Part shown: one piece after another, positions 17,561-25,626 of the stretch
Position numbering within the stretch: position 1 is the first letter of the stretch
Layout: each line of letters opens with the position of its first letter
DNA from: Salinimicrobium sp050750585
GTDB lineage: Bacteria > Bacteroidota > Bacteroidia > Flavobacteriales > Flavobacteriaceae
Reading direction: 5' to 3'
Length of the DNA stretch: 64,000 bases
Assembly: GCF_050750585.1 (NCBI RefSeq)
Contig: NZ_JBOJLM010000006.1
Location: forward strand, 1 to 64,000
Translations under genes and position numbers: made by a program
The notes under the pieces: model-generated
Told to the model about the DNA's origin: nothing
Database searches by the model: none
What the model saw: only the letters and a program-made list of their open reading frames with translations

Positions 17561-18310
17561 ATGGAAATATTTAAAATAGCGTATTATACAGATCCTCTTT
17601 GTTGCTGGAGCTGGGCTTTTGAGCCACAATTCCGAAAATTGAGATATCTTTTAAAGGACCGCCTACAGCTTACCTATGTGATGGGCGGTCTTTTAGGAGA
17701 TTGGCAGAGCTTTAATGATAAAATGAATGACATTGCCCGCCCTGCACAATTTGGTCCTCTCTGGATGCAGGCAAGAGTACTTTCTGGCCAACCCATTGAT
17801 GAGAATATCTGGATCTCTAACCCCATAGATACTTCTTATTTAGCTTGTATGGCGGTAAAAGCAGCCGGTCTTCAGTCTAAAGTTGCTGAAGAAGCCATGC
17901 TGCGAAAGTTGAGGGAGGCGGTGATGATGAACAAAAAGAACATTGGGGATGTTGAGGTAATACTGGAAATAGCCGATGAACTGGAACAGAACAGAGTTCT
18001 CAAAAAGGGCAAATTTGAAGAAGATTTTTTTTCAGATAAAATAAGTGAACTTTTTAAACAGGATCTGGATAGAACCCGGGCTATGGGTATTACCCGCTTC
18101 CCTACTCTTTTGATCACTTATAAAGAAAAAACTTATCAAATTACAGGGTACCGCCCATTTCACGAATTAGTGAAGACATTTTCAGTGATGGACGAAAATC
18201 TTGAACTAGACACACCTGTTGACAAAGAAGAATACCTAAACAGCTGGGAAAATCTCACCCCAAGGGAATTGTCAGAAATTACAACTGTCTCTAAAGAGCT
18301 AACGGTGTAA
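17561..18310 (+). CDS. DsbA/YjbH-like thioredoxin-fold protein with CCWS active site
   Basis: The 249-residue protein has the thioredoxin-fold DsbA-family opening AYYTDPLCCWSWAFEP and an all-helical insertion. A cis-Pro loop follows (TRFPTLLIT). The canonical CxxC reads CCWS, giving two neighbouring cysteines but no second Cys at +3, so ordinary disulfide exchange is doubtful. Relatives include FrnE and the ClpXP adaptor YjbH/SpxH. There is no signal peptide. The 9-nt spacing to the manganese catalase gene suggests a shared oxidative-stress operon. Confidence 0.8.
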   Translation: MEIFKIAYYTDPLCCWSWAFEPQFRKLRYLLKDRLQLTYVMGGLLGDWQSFNDKMNDIARPAQFGPLWMQARVLSGQPIDENIWISNPIDTSYLACMAVKAAGLQSKVAEEAMLRKLREAVMMNKKNIGDVEVILEIADELEQNRVLKKGKFEEDFFSDKISELFKQDLDRTRAMGITRFPTLLITYKEKTYQITGYRPFHELVKTFSVMDENLELDTPVDKEEYLNSWENLTPRELSEITTVSKELTV

Positions 18311-18379
18311 TTTCTTTAAATCGGCACTTTCTAAGCTGAAAATTAATCTTTTAGAAACAGCATTTTGTGAACAGCCTTT

Positions 18380-18406
18380 AAAAAGGAGTTTTGCGGGCTC
18401 CTTTTT
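18380..18406 (+). terminator. Intrinsic terminator after the DsbA-like gene
   Basis: AAAAAGGAG and CTCCTTTTT form a 9-nt stem around a 9-nt loop, followed by GTATTTTTTG. Confidence 0.85.
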
Positions 18407-18444
18407 GTATTTTTTGTAATAACAATAAACATAATTCCATAAAC

Positions 18445-18456
18445 TGATAAAAATCA
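18445..18456. promoter_or_regulatory. Crp/Fnr-like operator TGATAAAAATCA
   Basis: The TGAT-N4-ATCA palindrome has the Fnr/Crp half-site geometry. Its centre is 29.5 nt upstream of the first base of the -7 box TAACTTTA (18480), where the -33 element would be. The same spacing is found at the hemerythrin gene (34963-34976). Confidence 0.5.
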
Positions 18457-18479
18457 TACTTTTTCGCGAATTGTGGTCT

Positions 18480-18487
18480 TAACTTTA
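18480..18487 (+). promoter_or_regulatory. -7-like box TAACTTTA of the universal stress gene
   Basis: It matches TAnnTTTG in seven of the eight positions (the last G is A) and lies 20 nt upstream of the ATG at 18507. No -33 TTTG is present; the Crp/Fnr-like site takes its place. Confidence 0.45.
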
Positions 18488-18506
18488 AACAGGTAAAATC
18501 AAAATC

Positions 18507-19322
18507 ATGAAAAAGATAATCTATGCAACCGATTTTTCGAGCAACTCTGTGGCAGCGCTAAAATATGCAGCTGAACTCGCCCGAATCATGGGAGACGACC
18601 TTATTGCTCTTCATGTTTATCCTTCTTATGAAGTAGATAGACCTAAAGGGGATTTTTTAAAAGACCATCAAAAAGAGCTTCAGGATTTTTGCAAGCTACA
18701 TCTAAAAGAAAATTTTGAGCCCCAAACCATCTCTCCCGCGGTGGTTTCTGGCTCCAGTATAGCCGAAGAGATCCTGAAATTCACCAAAGACCTTCAGGTT
18801 AGGGTGATCGTTATGGGTGCTTGTGGCGCCAGTAAACTAAAGGATAAACTCGTGGGCACCACGACTAGTGAAATGATTGGAAAATCTTCTTTGCCTGTGT
18901 TGGCTGTACCGCCACAATACCGTTTTAAACAGCCTCAAAAGATCCTTTTTGCCAGTACTTTAGACGATCAGGAACTTATTTATCTCAAGGAATTGATCCC
19001 TATGGCCCAATCTTTAGAGGCCAGTATTGAAGTTGTTCACATTACCCACCGCAAGGAAGATGAGGCACTTCAAAAGCTTCAGGATTTCCAGGAAAAAGTG
19101 GAACAGGAAATTCCTTATCCTAAAATTTCATACAGAACACTCTATTCTTCGGAAGTTTTTGAGACTCTTCGTAAAGCCATAGAAAAAGAAGAGCCCGATA
19201 TTGTTCTAATGCCAGAAAAAAGGAATATGAACCTCTTCAAAAGAGGAATTGTAAGGGACAGGATTAAAAGGATGCAATCTTGCAGCCCTTCTCCACTGCT
19301 TACATTCCCTGCCACTGTTTAA
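18507..19322 (+). CDS. Tandem universal stress protein
   Basis: The 271-residue protein contains two Usp domains, about residues 1-140 and 145-271. The first has the start MKKIIYATDFSSNS and an ATP-binding pattern G-x2-G-x9-G-T (GACGASKLKDKLVGTT, followed by SEMI). In the second domain that pattern is missing (MPEKRNMNLFKRG), so only the first is expected to bind nucleotide. Usp proteins respond to starvation, oxygen limitation or other stress. The upstream palindrome suggests Crp/Fnr-type control. Confidence 0.9.
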   Translation: MKKIIYATDFSSNSVAALKYAAELARIMGDDLIALHVYPSYEVDRPKGDFLKDHQKELQDFCKLHLKENFEPQTISPAVVSGSSIAEEILKFTKDLQVRVIVMGACGASKLKDKLVGTTTSEMIGKSSLPVLAVPPQYRFKQPQKILFASTLDDQELIYLKELIPMAQSLEASIEVVHITHRKEDEALQKLQDFQEKVEQEIPYPKISYRTLYSSEVFETLRKAIEKEEPDIVLMPEKRNMNLFKRGIVRDRIKRMQSCSPSPLLTFPATV

Positions 19323-19421
19323 AAGGCTTGCCTGGTTGTTAGTTTAAAACTTGTAGACTTTAGTAAAAATCACTGCTACCAATGATTTACTAATATATTG
19401 TAGCTTATATAAAGTGATTCG

Positions 19422-19438
19422 CTGACCTTAGAGGTCAG
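19422..19438. terminator. Short hairpin between convergent genes
   Basis: CTGACCT-TAG-AGGTCAG is a perfect 7-nt inverted repeat with a 3-nt loop. It lies between the convergent universal stress and CDF transporter genes, with T-rich sequence downstream on the + strand. It may be a terminator or an operator-like palindrome. Confidence 0.4.
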
Positions 19439-19484
19439 TACGTACTCTTATTTTTTAATATTTCTTTACCAACTTTTAGTTAGG

Positions 19485-20432
19485 TTACCAGTTTGGAAGT
19501 TCTCTAACGGGATCGATTGTAAAGTCATGAAGCTTCCAGTGAATATTACGTATCTCGTTATATCCTGCTTCGATTTCCTGGAGTTTGGGTTCACCATGGG
19601 GTACTACTGCAATTTGTCCGAAATAGACCTGTCCTGCTTCTCTAAAGCGTACTTTGGTATCTTTTACCCATGGCCAGGAGCGTACTTTTTGAACTACATC
19701 AATAATAATCTCATCTTCAACATCTGCTAATAGACGTTCCGGATATCGGTCCATAAGATCCATAGCTGCAGTTTTGGTATGTTGAAATCCATCCTTAAGA
19801 ATAGAACCCGAAATGAAAATTGCTGCTGCGGCATCTGCCCACCAGATCCCCAACCCCACTCCGAGTATTCCTAAAATGGCAGCAAGAGCGGTAAGATAAT
19901 CGGCTTTTTGAGCACTTGAATCGGTATATAAAAGCTTGTTGTGAAGCTTCTTAGCCATGGGAATCTTCTTTGCGCCCAGCCACATAGCCGGGGCAGCGCT
20001 ATAGATCAAAACAACTATCATTAGCCAGCCCATCCATACGTTGTAACCCCAAATTTGCATTGTACCAATAGTGGGATGTTCCGCTTTAATAAGAGACATT
20101 GAGGAATCGAAAATCAGGAACAAGCCCATTCCCAGCAGGGCGACGGCTCCTACAAGAAAAGCAATAGAAAAGACTCTGTGATAACCATAAGGGAATTTAT
20201 TATTCGGTCGTTTACTGTTTATTTTATTGGCTATTAAAAATCCTGCCGAAGGCACAAGGCTGAGCACATCTTCAAGCCACGCAGCTTTCATGGCCTGGCT
20301 GGACCCCAGCACGAGATACATCACTATAGTTACAGAGATCAAATAAAATAACGTGATCCACTCTAATTTGTTGGCCTTTTTAAGAGTTTCTCTAAGATGT
20401 TTGGGAAGCTCAAAATCTCTAATACTGTTCAT
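19485..20432 (-). CDS. Cation diffusion facilitator family transporter
   Basis: The 315-residue protein has about six transmembrane helices in the first 215 residues and a C-terminal cytoplasmic ferredoxin-like domain typical of CDF proteins. CDF proteins export Zn, Co, Fe or Mn in exchange for protons. The usual HxxxD metal motif on helix V reads KADYLTA and the helix II site reads LEDVLSL, so the metal specificity is uncertain. Its start codon overlaps the stop of the upstream solute-binding lipoprotein gene by 4 nt (ATGA), so both should be translated together. Confidence 0.85.
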   Translation of the reverse strand: MNSIRDFELPKHLRETLKKANKLEWITLFYLISVTIVMYLVLGSSQAMKAAWLEDVLSLVPSAGFLIANKINSKRPNNKFPYGYHRVFSIAFLVGAVALLGMGLFLIFDSSMSLIKAEHPTIGTMQIWGYNVWMGWLMIVVLIYSAAPAMWLGAKKIPMAKKLHNKLLYTDSSAQKADYLTALAAILGILGVGLGIWWADAAAAIFISGSILKDGFQHTKTAAMDLMDRYPERLLADVEDEIIIDVVQKVRSWPWVKDTKVRFREAGQVYFGQIAVVPHGEPKLQEIEAGYNEIRNIHWKLHDFTIDPVRELPNW

Positions 20433-20857
20433 CCCTTTTTCTTTTTACTTAAAATGTATTCTTCAAGATTCTTCAAAAGCCGATTCTCACCTTTAGGGAT
20501 TAGAAAAACATGCTGCTTATCATAGGTGGTGGTAAGTCCCGCTTTTTTTCTCCAAACGGTCTTCTTGTCGAAACCGCCGGCCACAATGTGCAGTTTAAAT
20601 TTGTGCAGCTTGTTGATGAGTTCACTTTCAGATCCCTTAGTGAACTTTACCTGCAAACCTGCTTTGGTTGCAAATTTGCGTATCATTTCCACTTCGCTAC
20701 CTGATGGCTGCTCCTCTTGGGTGATAACGTATGGCGGATTTTCAACCAGCCCCACCTGGAGAGCCGATTGTTTTGCTTCCTCATATGAGTTTTCAGGATC
20801 TTTAGGAAACGTACATGTGCTGAGAAAGATACATAACACAAACAAAGACTTTTTCAT
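20429..20857 (-). CDS. One-lobe SBP_bac_3-like solute-binding lipoprotein
   Basis: The 142-residue product has a lipoprotein signal ending in a Cys at about residue 15 (LSTC). The mature part resembles the start of a family 3 solute-binding protein, with QVGLVENPPYVIT and SEVEMIRKFATKAG. It also has an ending piece (TYDKQHVFLIPKGENRLL), and the central lobe is missing. Normal members have about 230-270 residues, so this is a compact or internally deleted form. It is translationally coupled to the CDF transporter, which hints at ligand sensing or delivery for that transporter. Confidence 0.7.
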   Translation of the reverse strand: MKKSLFVLCIFLSTCTFPKDPENSYEEAKQSALQVGLVENPPYVITQEEQPSGSEVEMIRKFATKAGLQVKFTKGSESELINKLHKFKLHIVAGGFDKKTVWRKKAGLTTTYDKQHVFLIPKGENRLLKNLEEYILSKKKKG

Positions 20858-21124
20858 ACTACTAATTTAAAAAATCGAGCAGCAGGAGCAGCAAGGTAGC
20901 AGTTAAACCTTTCATAATAGGATTTTAGCAAGAACTAATTTCAGAATATCCATATTAGAAAAATCGGAAGTTTTCAAAACACAGCTCTCACCTGAAAAGA
21001 ATTATTAGACTACTCTTTTATTTCAGTTTATTAAACAAACTGAAAAATATTAAGGACTTCAGAAAATATTAGAGACCCAGGTTCTGGTCATGATGGGGAA
21101 GAAATTTATATAAGTACTAAAAAC
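20858..21124. other. Gene-free spacer between lipoprotein gene and tRNA terminator
   Basis: No open frame, strong promoter or clear repeat is visible. The sequence is AT-rich and includes a short run of A/T-rich words upstream of the tRNA terminator. Confidence 0.6.
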
Positions 21125-21150
21125 AAAAAACCCCTCGATTGAGGGGTTTC
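21125..21150 (-). terminator. Intrinsic terminator of the tRNA-Arg gene
   Basis: On the minus strand ACCCCTC-AATC-GAGGGGT is followed by TTTTTG. The stem is six perfect C/G-rich pairs with flanking A/T pairs. It begins a few nt after the tRNA 3' end. Confidence 0.9.
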
Positions 21151-21152
21151 TG

Positions 21153-21226
21153 TGATCGCGAGAGGATTCGAACCTCTGACCGTCTGCTTAGAAGGCAGAT
21201 GCTCTATCCAACTGAGCTACGCGACC
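21153..21226 (-). tRNA. tRNA-Arg(TCT)
   Basis: The minus strand folds as a 74-nt cloverleaf. The acceptor stem is GGTCGCG with CGCGATC and an A discriminator. The D arm contains AGCTCAGTTGGATAGAGC, and the T arm contains AGAGGTTCGAATCCTCT. The anticodon loop CTTCTAA shows anticodon TCT at 21192-21190, so the tRNA reads AGA. The CCA tail is not encoded. It is a single gene with its own terminator. Confidence 0.97.
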
Positions 21227-21574
21227 ATTAAAGCGGTGCAAATATAATGAGCTTTTTAAAAAACACAAGCAAAAATATTATTTAATTCCTTCTTTTTATT
21301 TAAGTGAAAGATCTTCAGCACCTTATTCATGCAGGTATTTTTTATTTCTTCAGTAATTCAGCCTCTATACCCTTTTGAAAGTATCTGTTTTAGCCGTGTA
21401 GCTCCTTCTTTGAATATCTAAAAGTACTACTAAATCTTTGCTAAACTTCAGCTAATACAGGGGTGTTTTTTCTTCAAAGACTTACGAATCGGTTAAATTT
21501 ACCTGTAAGGCATTTTTACTGGGAGCACAAGCTAAAACTAATTCGAATCCTCCCAAAAAACGCAAAAACATATT
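21227..21574. other. Intergenic region upstream of the QEGLA operon
   Basis: These 348 nt contain no gene that I can support. A -7-like box TAAATTTA at 21494-21501 is a candidate promoter for the downstream operon, giving a leader of about 70 nt. No stable hairpin, riboswitch or repeat is evident. Confidence 0.55.
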
Positions 21575-23461
21575 ATGGAAGTAAGCACATCTAAAGAATC
21601 ACAACCATTTGATGAAAACTCCATCCAAAAAATTATAGAGGAACTTCAGGAAAAGTGTGAAATAGAGAAGCACTTGCCGGGAGGTGGCTATCTGCATATG
21701 AGCGATGAACTTCCTTATTTAGTAATCTACAGAGATCTTAAAGATAAGGAGGATGAGGAAAAAGACCGGGCAACTGTACGTCTTATTTTAAGTGAAGCCT
21801 CTTTTCTAATTATTGGAGATAAAGATTTTGAAGGCTACCAGCGGCTTATGTTCAGTCTGAGTGAAGCTATGTCCTCAAAATTTAAATCATTTCTTCTGCT
21901 CGAAGTTTTTGCAGGAGAGTCAGGCAGCCGCGGATTTAAGATCAAGGGTCCTGCACAAAAGCTCTCTACTACAATTAAAGTGTTTAAGGAGGAACTGGAT
22001 GAGATGAATGCCGGCTACCGCGCCTTAAATTTTACTGATACCGAAATAGAGGATTCCCTGGAACGTCAACCCCCGGGACAGCCACCTCTTTTAAGCCTGG
22101 AACAATTAAAAGACGCCGGATGTCTACTCATTGGTCTTCAGGTACCACCCGTTTACCGCAGCCAGGATGGAGAAGAATATCCCGTTTTCTTTAGAAGCTT
22201 CAAAGATAATTTTGTGGTTGCCCTGCATAAGACGATTTACGACTTTATAAGGATACAAACTTCCAGCGGAGTGAAGAGTTACAGAGCCCTGGGGCAAAAG
22301 AACCTTCAGGAAAAGGTATTGGAAATTGACCGGGAGTTGGCCGAAATAGAATCTTCTTACCAATTTTTATGGTTGGTTTCCCCTGCCAATATTCGAACCA
22401 TAAAAGAAACTTTTTTCAAAAGCAACTATGAAAAGGTTCTTAACTATCACTACAGGCTGTTACCATTTGACCCCGATGTTCTCAAAAGAAAACTTTATAA
22501 CTTAAAGATCGAGGAAGTAGATGATCCTGCACTTTCTTACATTTTTAGGGAGAAACGAGAAGAACTCGATCTCCAGATAAGCATGCTCACCGAAAGAGGT
22601 CTTGATAGTTTTTTCTATAACAGTATGATGCTCTACGGAAAAATTAGCCGTGAGCTTCAAAGGGAGGCTGAGACAATTTTAAAAGAAGTTCCCGAACAGG
22701 AACAGCAGGATTTTGAGAGTATACTTAAAGCTGAAGATTTTGAGGTTCTTGCCCACAAGGAGTTCGAGTACTTCCGTGGTCAGGATGAAAATTTCTCCAG
22801 TAAAGTACACGTGCGCGATGATGTCAATATTCTTATGGTCTCTCGTGGAGAACTCTATTTACCAAGTGATTACAAGCTCAACGCGAATGAAACTAAAGCT
22901 TTGATCCAGCACGAAATAGGCACACATGTCCTCACTTACTACAACGGAAATAAACAGCCCCTAAGACTACTTTCTATTGGCCTTACTGATTATGACACGC
23001 TTCAGGAAGGTCTGGCAGTGTTATCTGAGTACCTAGTAGGCGGACTTACAGGTAACAGGATGAGAACTTTAGCTGGCCGGGTTGTAGCTGCTTCGGCAAG
23101 AATGCACGGGGCCGATTTCCAGGAGATATTTCGTCTGCTTTATAACGATTATAATTTTACAACTCAAAGAGCATTTAATATCACATCCCGTATTATGCAG
23201 GGAGGTGGCTTTACAAAAGACATTTCTTATCTCAAGGGTCTGGTACAGCTCAAAAAACACCTGGAAGAAGGTGGGGAATTAAGTCCTCTTCTTACCGGAA
23301 AGTTTTCACTTGAGCACATGCAGATAATCAAAGAATTACAGGATAGAAGGGTACTTTCCCCTCAAAAGCTCACTCCTCGCTATTTACATTCAGAAGAGAC
23401 TAAAGAGAAACTTCAGCAAATAAGAAAGGGGATTCCTCTTTCACAATTGATAAACGCATGA
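21575..23461 (+). CDS. QEGLA-motif (DUF1704, TIGR02421) zinc peptidase-like protein
   Basis: The 628-residue protein has the DUF1704 hallmarks. The HEIGTH zinc motif is at residues 446-451, and QEGLA is at 477-481, where Glu478 would be the third zinc ligand. The large N-terminal part has no recognised domain. In databases the family carries the name 'flavohemoglobin expression-modulating QEGLA motif protein'. Eukaryotic relatives (MATCAP) are tyrosine carboxypeptidases acting on tubulin, so a C-terminal exopeptidase role is reasonable but inferred. No signal peptide is present. The stop overlaps the next ATG by 4 nt. Confidence 0.9.
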   Translation: MEVSTSKESQPFDENSIQKIIEELQEKCEIEKHLPGGGYLHMSDELPYLVIYRDLKDKEDEEKDRATVRLILSEASFLIIGDKDFEGYQRLMFSLSEAMSSKFKSFLLLEVFAGESGSRGFKIKGPAQKLSTTIKVFKEELDEMNAGYRALNFTDTEIEDSLERQPPGQPPLLSLEQLKDAGCLLIGLQVPPVYRSQDGEEYPVFFRSFKDNFVVALHKTIYDFIRIQTSSGVKSYRALGQKNLQEKVLEIDRELAEIESSYQFLWLVSPANIRTIKETFFKSNYEKVLNYHYRLLPFDPDVLKRKLYNLKIEEVDDPALSYIFREKREELDLQISMLTERGLDSFFYNSMMLYGKISRELQREAETILKEVPEQEQQDFESILKAEDFEVLAHKEFEYFRGQDENFSSKVHVRDDVNILMVSRGELYLPSDYKLNANETKALIQHEIGTHVLTYYNGNKQPLRLLSIGLTDYDTLQEGLAVLSEYLVGGLTGNRMRTLAGRVVAASARMHGADFQEIFRLLYNDYNFTTQRAFNITSRIMQGGGFTKDISYLKGLVQLKKHLEEGGELSPLLTGKFSLEHMQIIKELQDRRVLSPQKLTPRYLHSEETKEKLQQIRKGIPLSQLINA

Positions 23462-24507
23462 AAATATGTTTTGTAGTAAATAGCGTGGAATCTGAAGGTG
23501 CCGGCACCACTGTTTACATGATGCATGAAGCCTGGAAAAGGAATCATGACGTATACTTAATGGGAGTGGGTGATTTTAGTTTTACCCAAAATGAGGCGCT
23601 TAGCATAATCAGCACTTCCCTGCCAAAGAGCTTTAAACCCGAAAGCCCCGAAGAACATCTCGAAATGCTGCAGGGAGAAAAAGCATCGATTAAAAAACTG
23701 GAAGCAAAACAGTTGGATGTACTATTTATACGCAATAATCCTACTGAAGAAGATCAGGGCAGGCACTGGGCCGAAGCTGCCGGGGTGGCATTTGGCCGCA
23801 TGGTACAACAGGAAGGAGTGCTTGTGCTCAACGATGCTTTTGCCCTCTCCAATGCTTTTATTGACAAGCTCTATTTTGAAGAGTTGCCTGCTCATATCAA
23901 GCCGGCATCATTAATTACCCGCGACAAAAACGAAATCCTGGAGTTTTTTGAAGCTCATAAGAAGAAGATGATATTAAAGCCCCTTGAAGGTTCAGGCGGG
24001 CGCGGAGTTTATCTTATAGACAAGAACGAAAAAAACCTTAACCAGATTATCGAAAACCTCTCTGCCCAGGGCTATATCATCGCGCAGCAATATTTACCAG
24101 CAGCCAAAGAAGGTGATGTGCGTGTGCTTTTGCTTAACGGAAAGATCCTGCAAAAGAATGGCAAATACGGCATTATTAAACGTGTGAGTGGCGAAGGGGA
24201 ATTCCGGAGTAATATTTCACAGGGCGCAATACCCGAAACCAGCGAATTCACCAAAGATATTAAGAAGATCATAGACATTGTATCCCCCAAACTAAAAAGA
24301 GACGGACATTTCTTTGTTGGTCTCGATGTCGTGAAAAACAAGCTTATCGAGATCAATGTATTGAGTCCGGGAGGCCTGGACGGTCTTTACAAAATTGGGG
24401 TTGAAAATTTCTCGGATGTCATCATTGAGTCCATCGAGAGAAAAATTGAATATAAGAAGCATTATGGCACCGGAATTTCCAACCGCGAACTTGCAACAAT
24501 GGAATAG
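23458..24507 (+). CDS. ATP-grasp ligase, glutathione-synthase/RimK-like (copy 1)
   Basis: The 349-residue protein has an ATP-grasp C-terminal domain. The Gly-rich nucleotide loop is LKPLEGSGGRGVYLID, a central strand is GDVRVLLLNGKIL, and the metal-binding end is GLDVVKNKLIEINVLSPGG (Glu and Asn ligands). Such enzymes join an amino group to an acyl phosphate, as in glutathione or poly-glutamate synthesis. The N-terminal pre-ATP-grasp part begins KICFVVNSVES. It is coupled to the peptidase gene (ATGA overlap) and followed by a close paralogue 56 nt downstream. Confidence 0.9.
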   Translation: MKICFVVNSVESEGAGTTVYMMHEAWKRNHDVYLMGVGDFSFTQNEALSIISTSLPKSFKPESPEEHLEMLQGEKASIKKLEAKQLDVLFIRNNPTEEDQGRHWAEAAGVAFGRMVQQEGVLVLNDAFALSNAFIDKLYFEELPAHIKPASLITRDKNEILEFFEAHKKKMILKPLEGSGGRGVYLIDKNEKNLNQIIENLSAQGYIIAQQYLPAAKEGDVRVLLLNGKILQKNGKYGIIKRVSGEGEFRSNISQGAIPETSEFTKDIKKIIDIVSPKLKRDGHFFVGLDVVKNKLIEINVLSPGGLDGLYKIGVENFSDVIIESIERKIEYKKHYGTGISNRELATME

Positions 24508-24563
24508 AATATTTTAAAATTTTATCAATTTAACCGGGAGTGATCCCCTAAAAGAAATCATTA

Positions 24564-25613
24564 ATGAAAATATGTTTTGTAATCAATAGTGTTGAGACTG
24601 AGACCTGTGGTACCACAGTGTACCTTATGCAGGAGGCTCGAAAGCGTAAGCATGATGTTTATGCCATGGGCGTGGGAGATTTTTTCTTCGAACAGGGCAA
24701 AGAACTTTGCATAGAATCTACTTACCTGCCTAAAAAGATAGAAGCAAAAACTCCTAAAGAATACCTCGAACTGTTGCAAAGCGATAAAGCCAAAAAAGAG
24801 AGAATCACAGCTACAGATCTTGATGTGCTTTTTATAAGGAACAATCCTACCGAAGAAGGTTCTTCCCGTCAATGGGCCGAACAGGCCGGGGTTGCTTTTG
24901 GCCGCATGGTACAACAGGAAGGCGTACTGGTACTCAATGATGCCTATGCCCTGTCTAATGCTTTTATTGATAAATTATATTTTGAGGAGCTACCGGCAAG
25001 CATCAAACCCTACTCTATCATCACCAGGAAAAAAGAAGATGTACTGGAGTTCTTTGAGAACCACAAGAAAAAAATGGTGCTCAAACCTTTAGAAGGCTCG
25101 GGAGGAAGAGATGTGTATTTGATCGATAAGAACGAAAAGAACCTGAATCAAATCATAGAAAACCTCTCTAATCAGGGCTACATCATCGCACAGGAATACC
25201 TGCCCGCAGCAAAAGAAGGTGACGTGAGAGTTTTACTTCTGAATGGTAGGGTCATGGAAAAAGATGGAAAATACGGAATCATCAAAAGGGTCACTGGCGA
25301 AGGAGAATTCCGAAGTAACTTTAATCAGGGTGGTACAGGTGATAAAAGTCCGCTTACAGACGAGATGAAGCGCATCATTGAGATCACTGCTCCTAAATTG
25401 ATAAGGGACGGATTATTCTTTGTAGGCCTTGATATCGTTAAAGATAAGCTCATCGAGATCAATGTGCTTAGTCCCGGCGGAATGGATCACTTTGAAGAAA
25501 TTGGTCTTCCCGATTTTTCCGATGTGGTCATAGATGCCATCGAAAAGAAAGTGGAATACAAAAAAATGTATAAGGGTCAGATCTCCAACCAGGTTCTGGC
25601 TACAATGGCGTAA
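24564..25613 (+). CDS. ATP-grasp ligase, glutathione-synthase/RimK-like (copy 2)
   Basis: This 349-residue protein has the same length and domain order as copy 1, and most positions are identical by eye. The glycine loop is LKPLEGSGGRDVYLID, where a Gly of copy 1 is replaced by Asp, and the metal motif is GLDIVKDKLIEINVLSPGG. Two near-duplicate ligases in a row suggest sequential addition of two different amino-acid-like substrates, or duplication for dosage. Both start with MKICFV. The N-terminal halves diverge most, which would fit different substrates. Confidence 0.9.
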   Translation: MKICFVINSVETETCGTTVYLMQEARKRKHDVYAMGVGDFFFEQGKELCIESTYLPKKIEAKTPKEYLELLQSDKAKKERITATDLDVLFIRNNPTEEGSSRQWAEQAGVAFGRMVQQEGVLVLNDAYALSNAFIDKLYFEELPASIKPYSIITRKKEDVLEFFENHKKKMVLKPLEGSGGRDVYLIDKNEKNLNQIIENLSNQGYIIAQEYLPAAKEGDVRVLLLNGRVMEKDGKYGIIKRVTGEGEFRSNFNQGGTGDKSPLTDEMKRIIEITAPKLIRDGLFFVGLDIVKDKLIEINVLSPGGMDHFEEIGLPDFSDVVIDAIEKKVEYKKMYKGQISNQVLATMA

Positions 25614-25626
25614 CAAAAAAGAGAAA

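Noticed and set aside
21153..21226. tRNA-Arg as an integration attachment site
   Set aside because: No integrase gene or direct repeat of the tRNA 3' end was found nearby.
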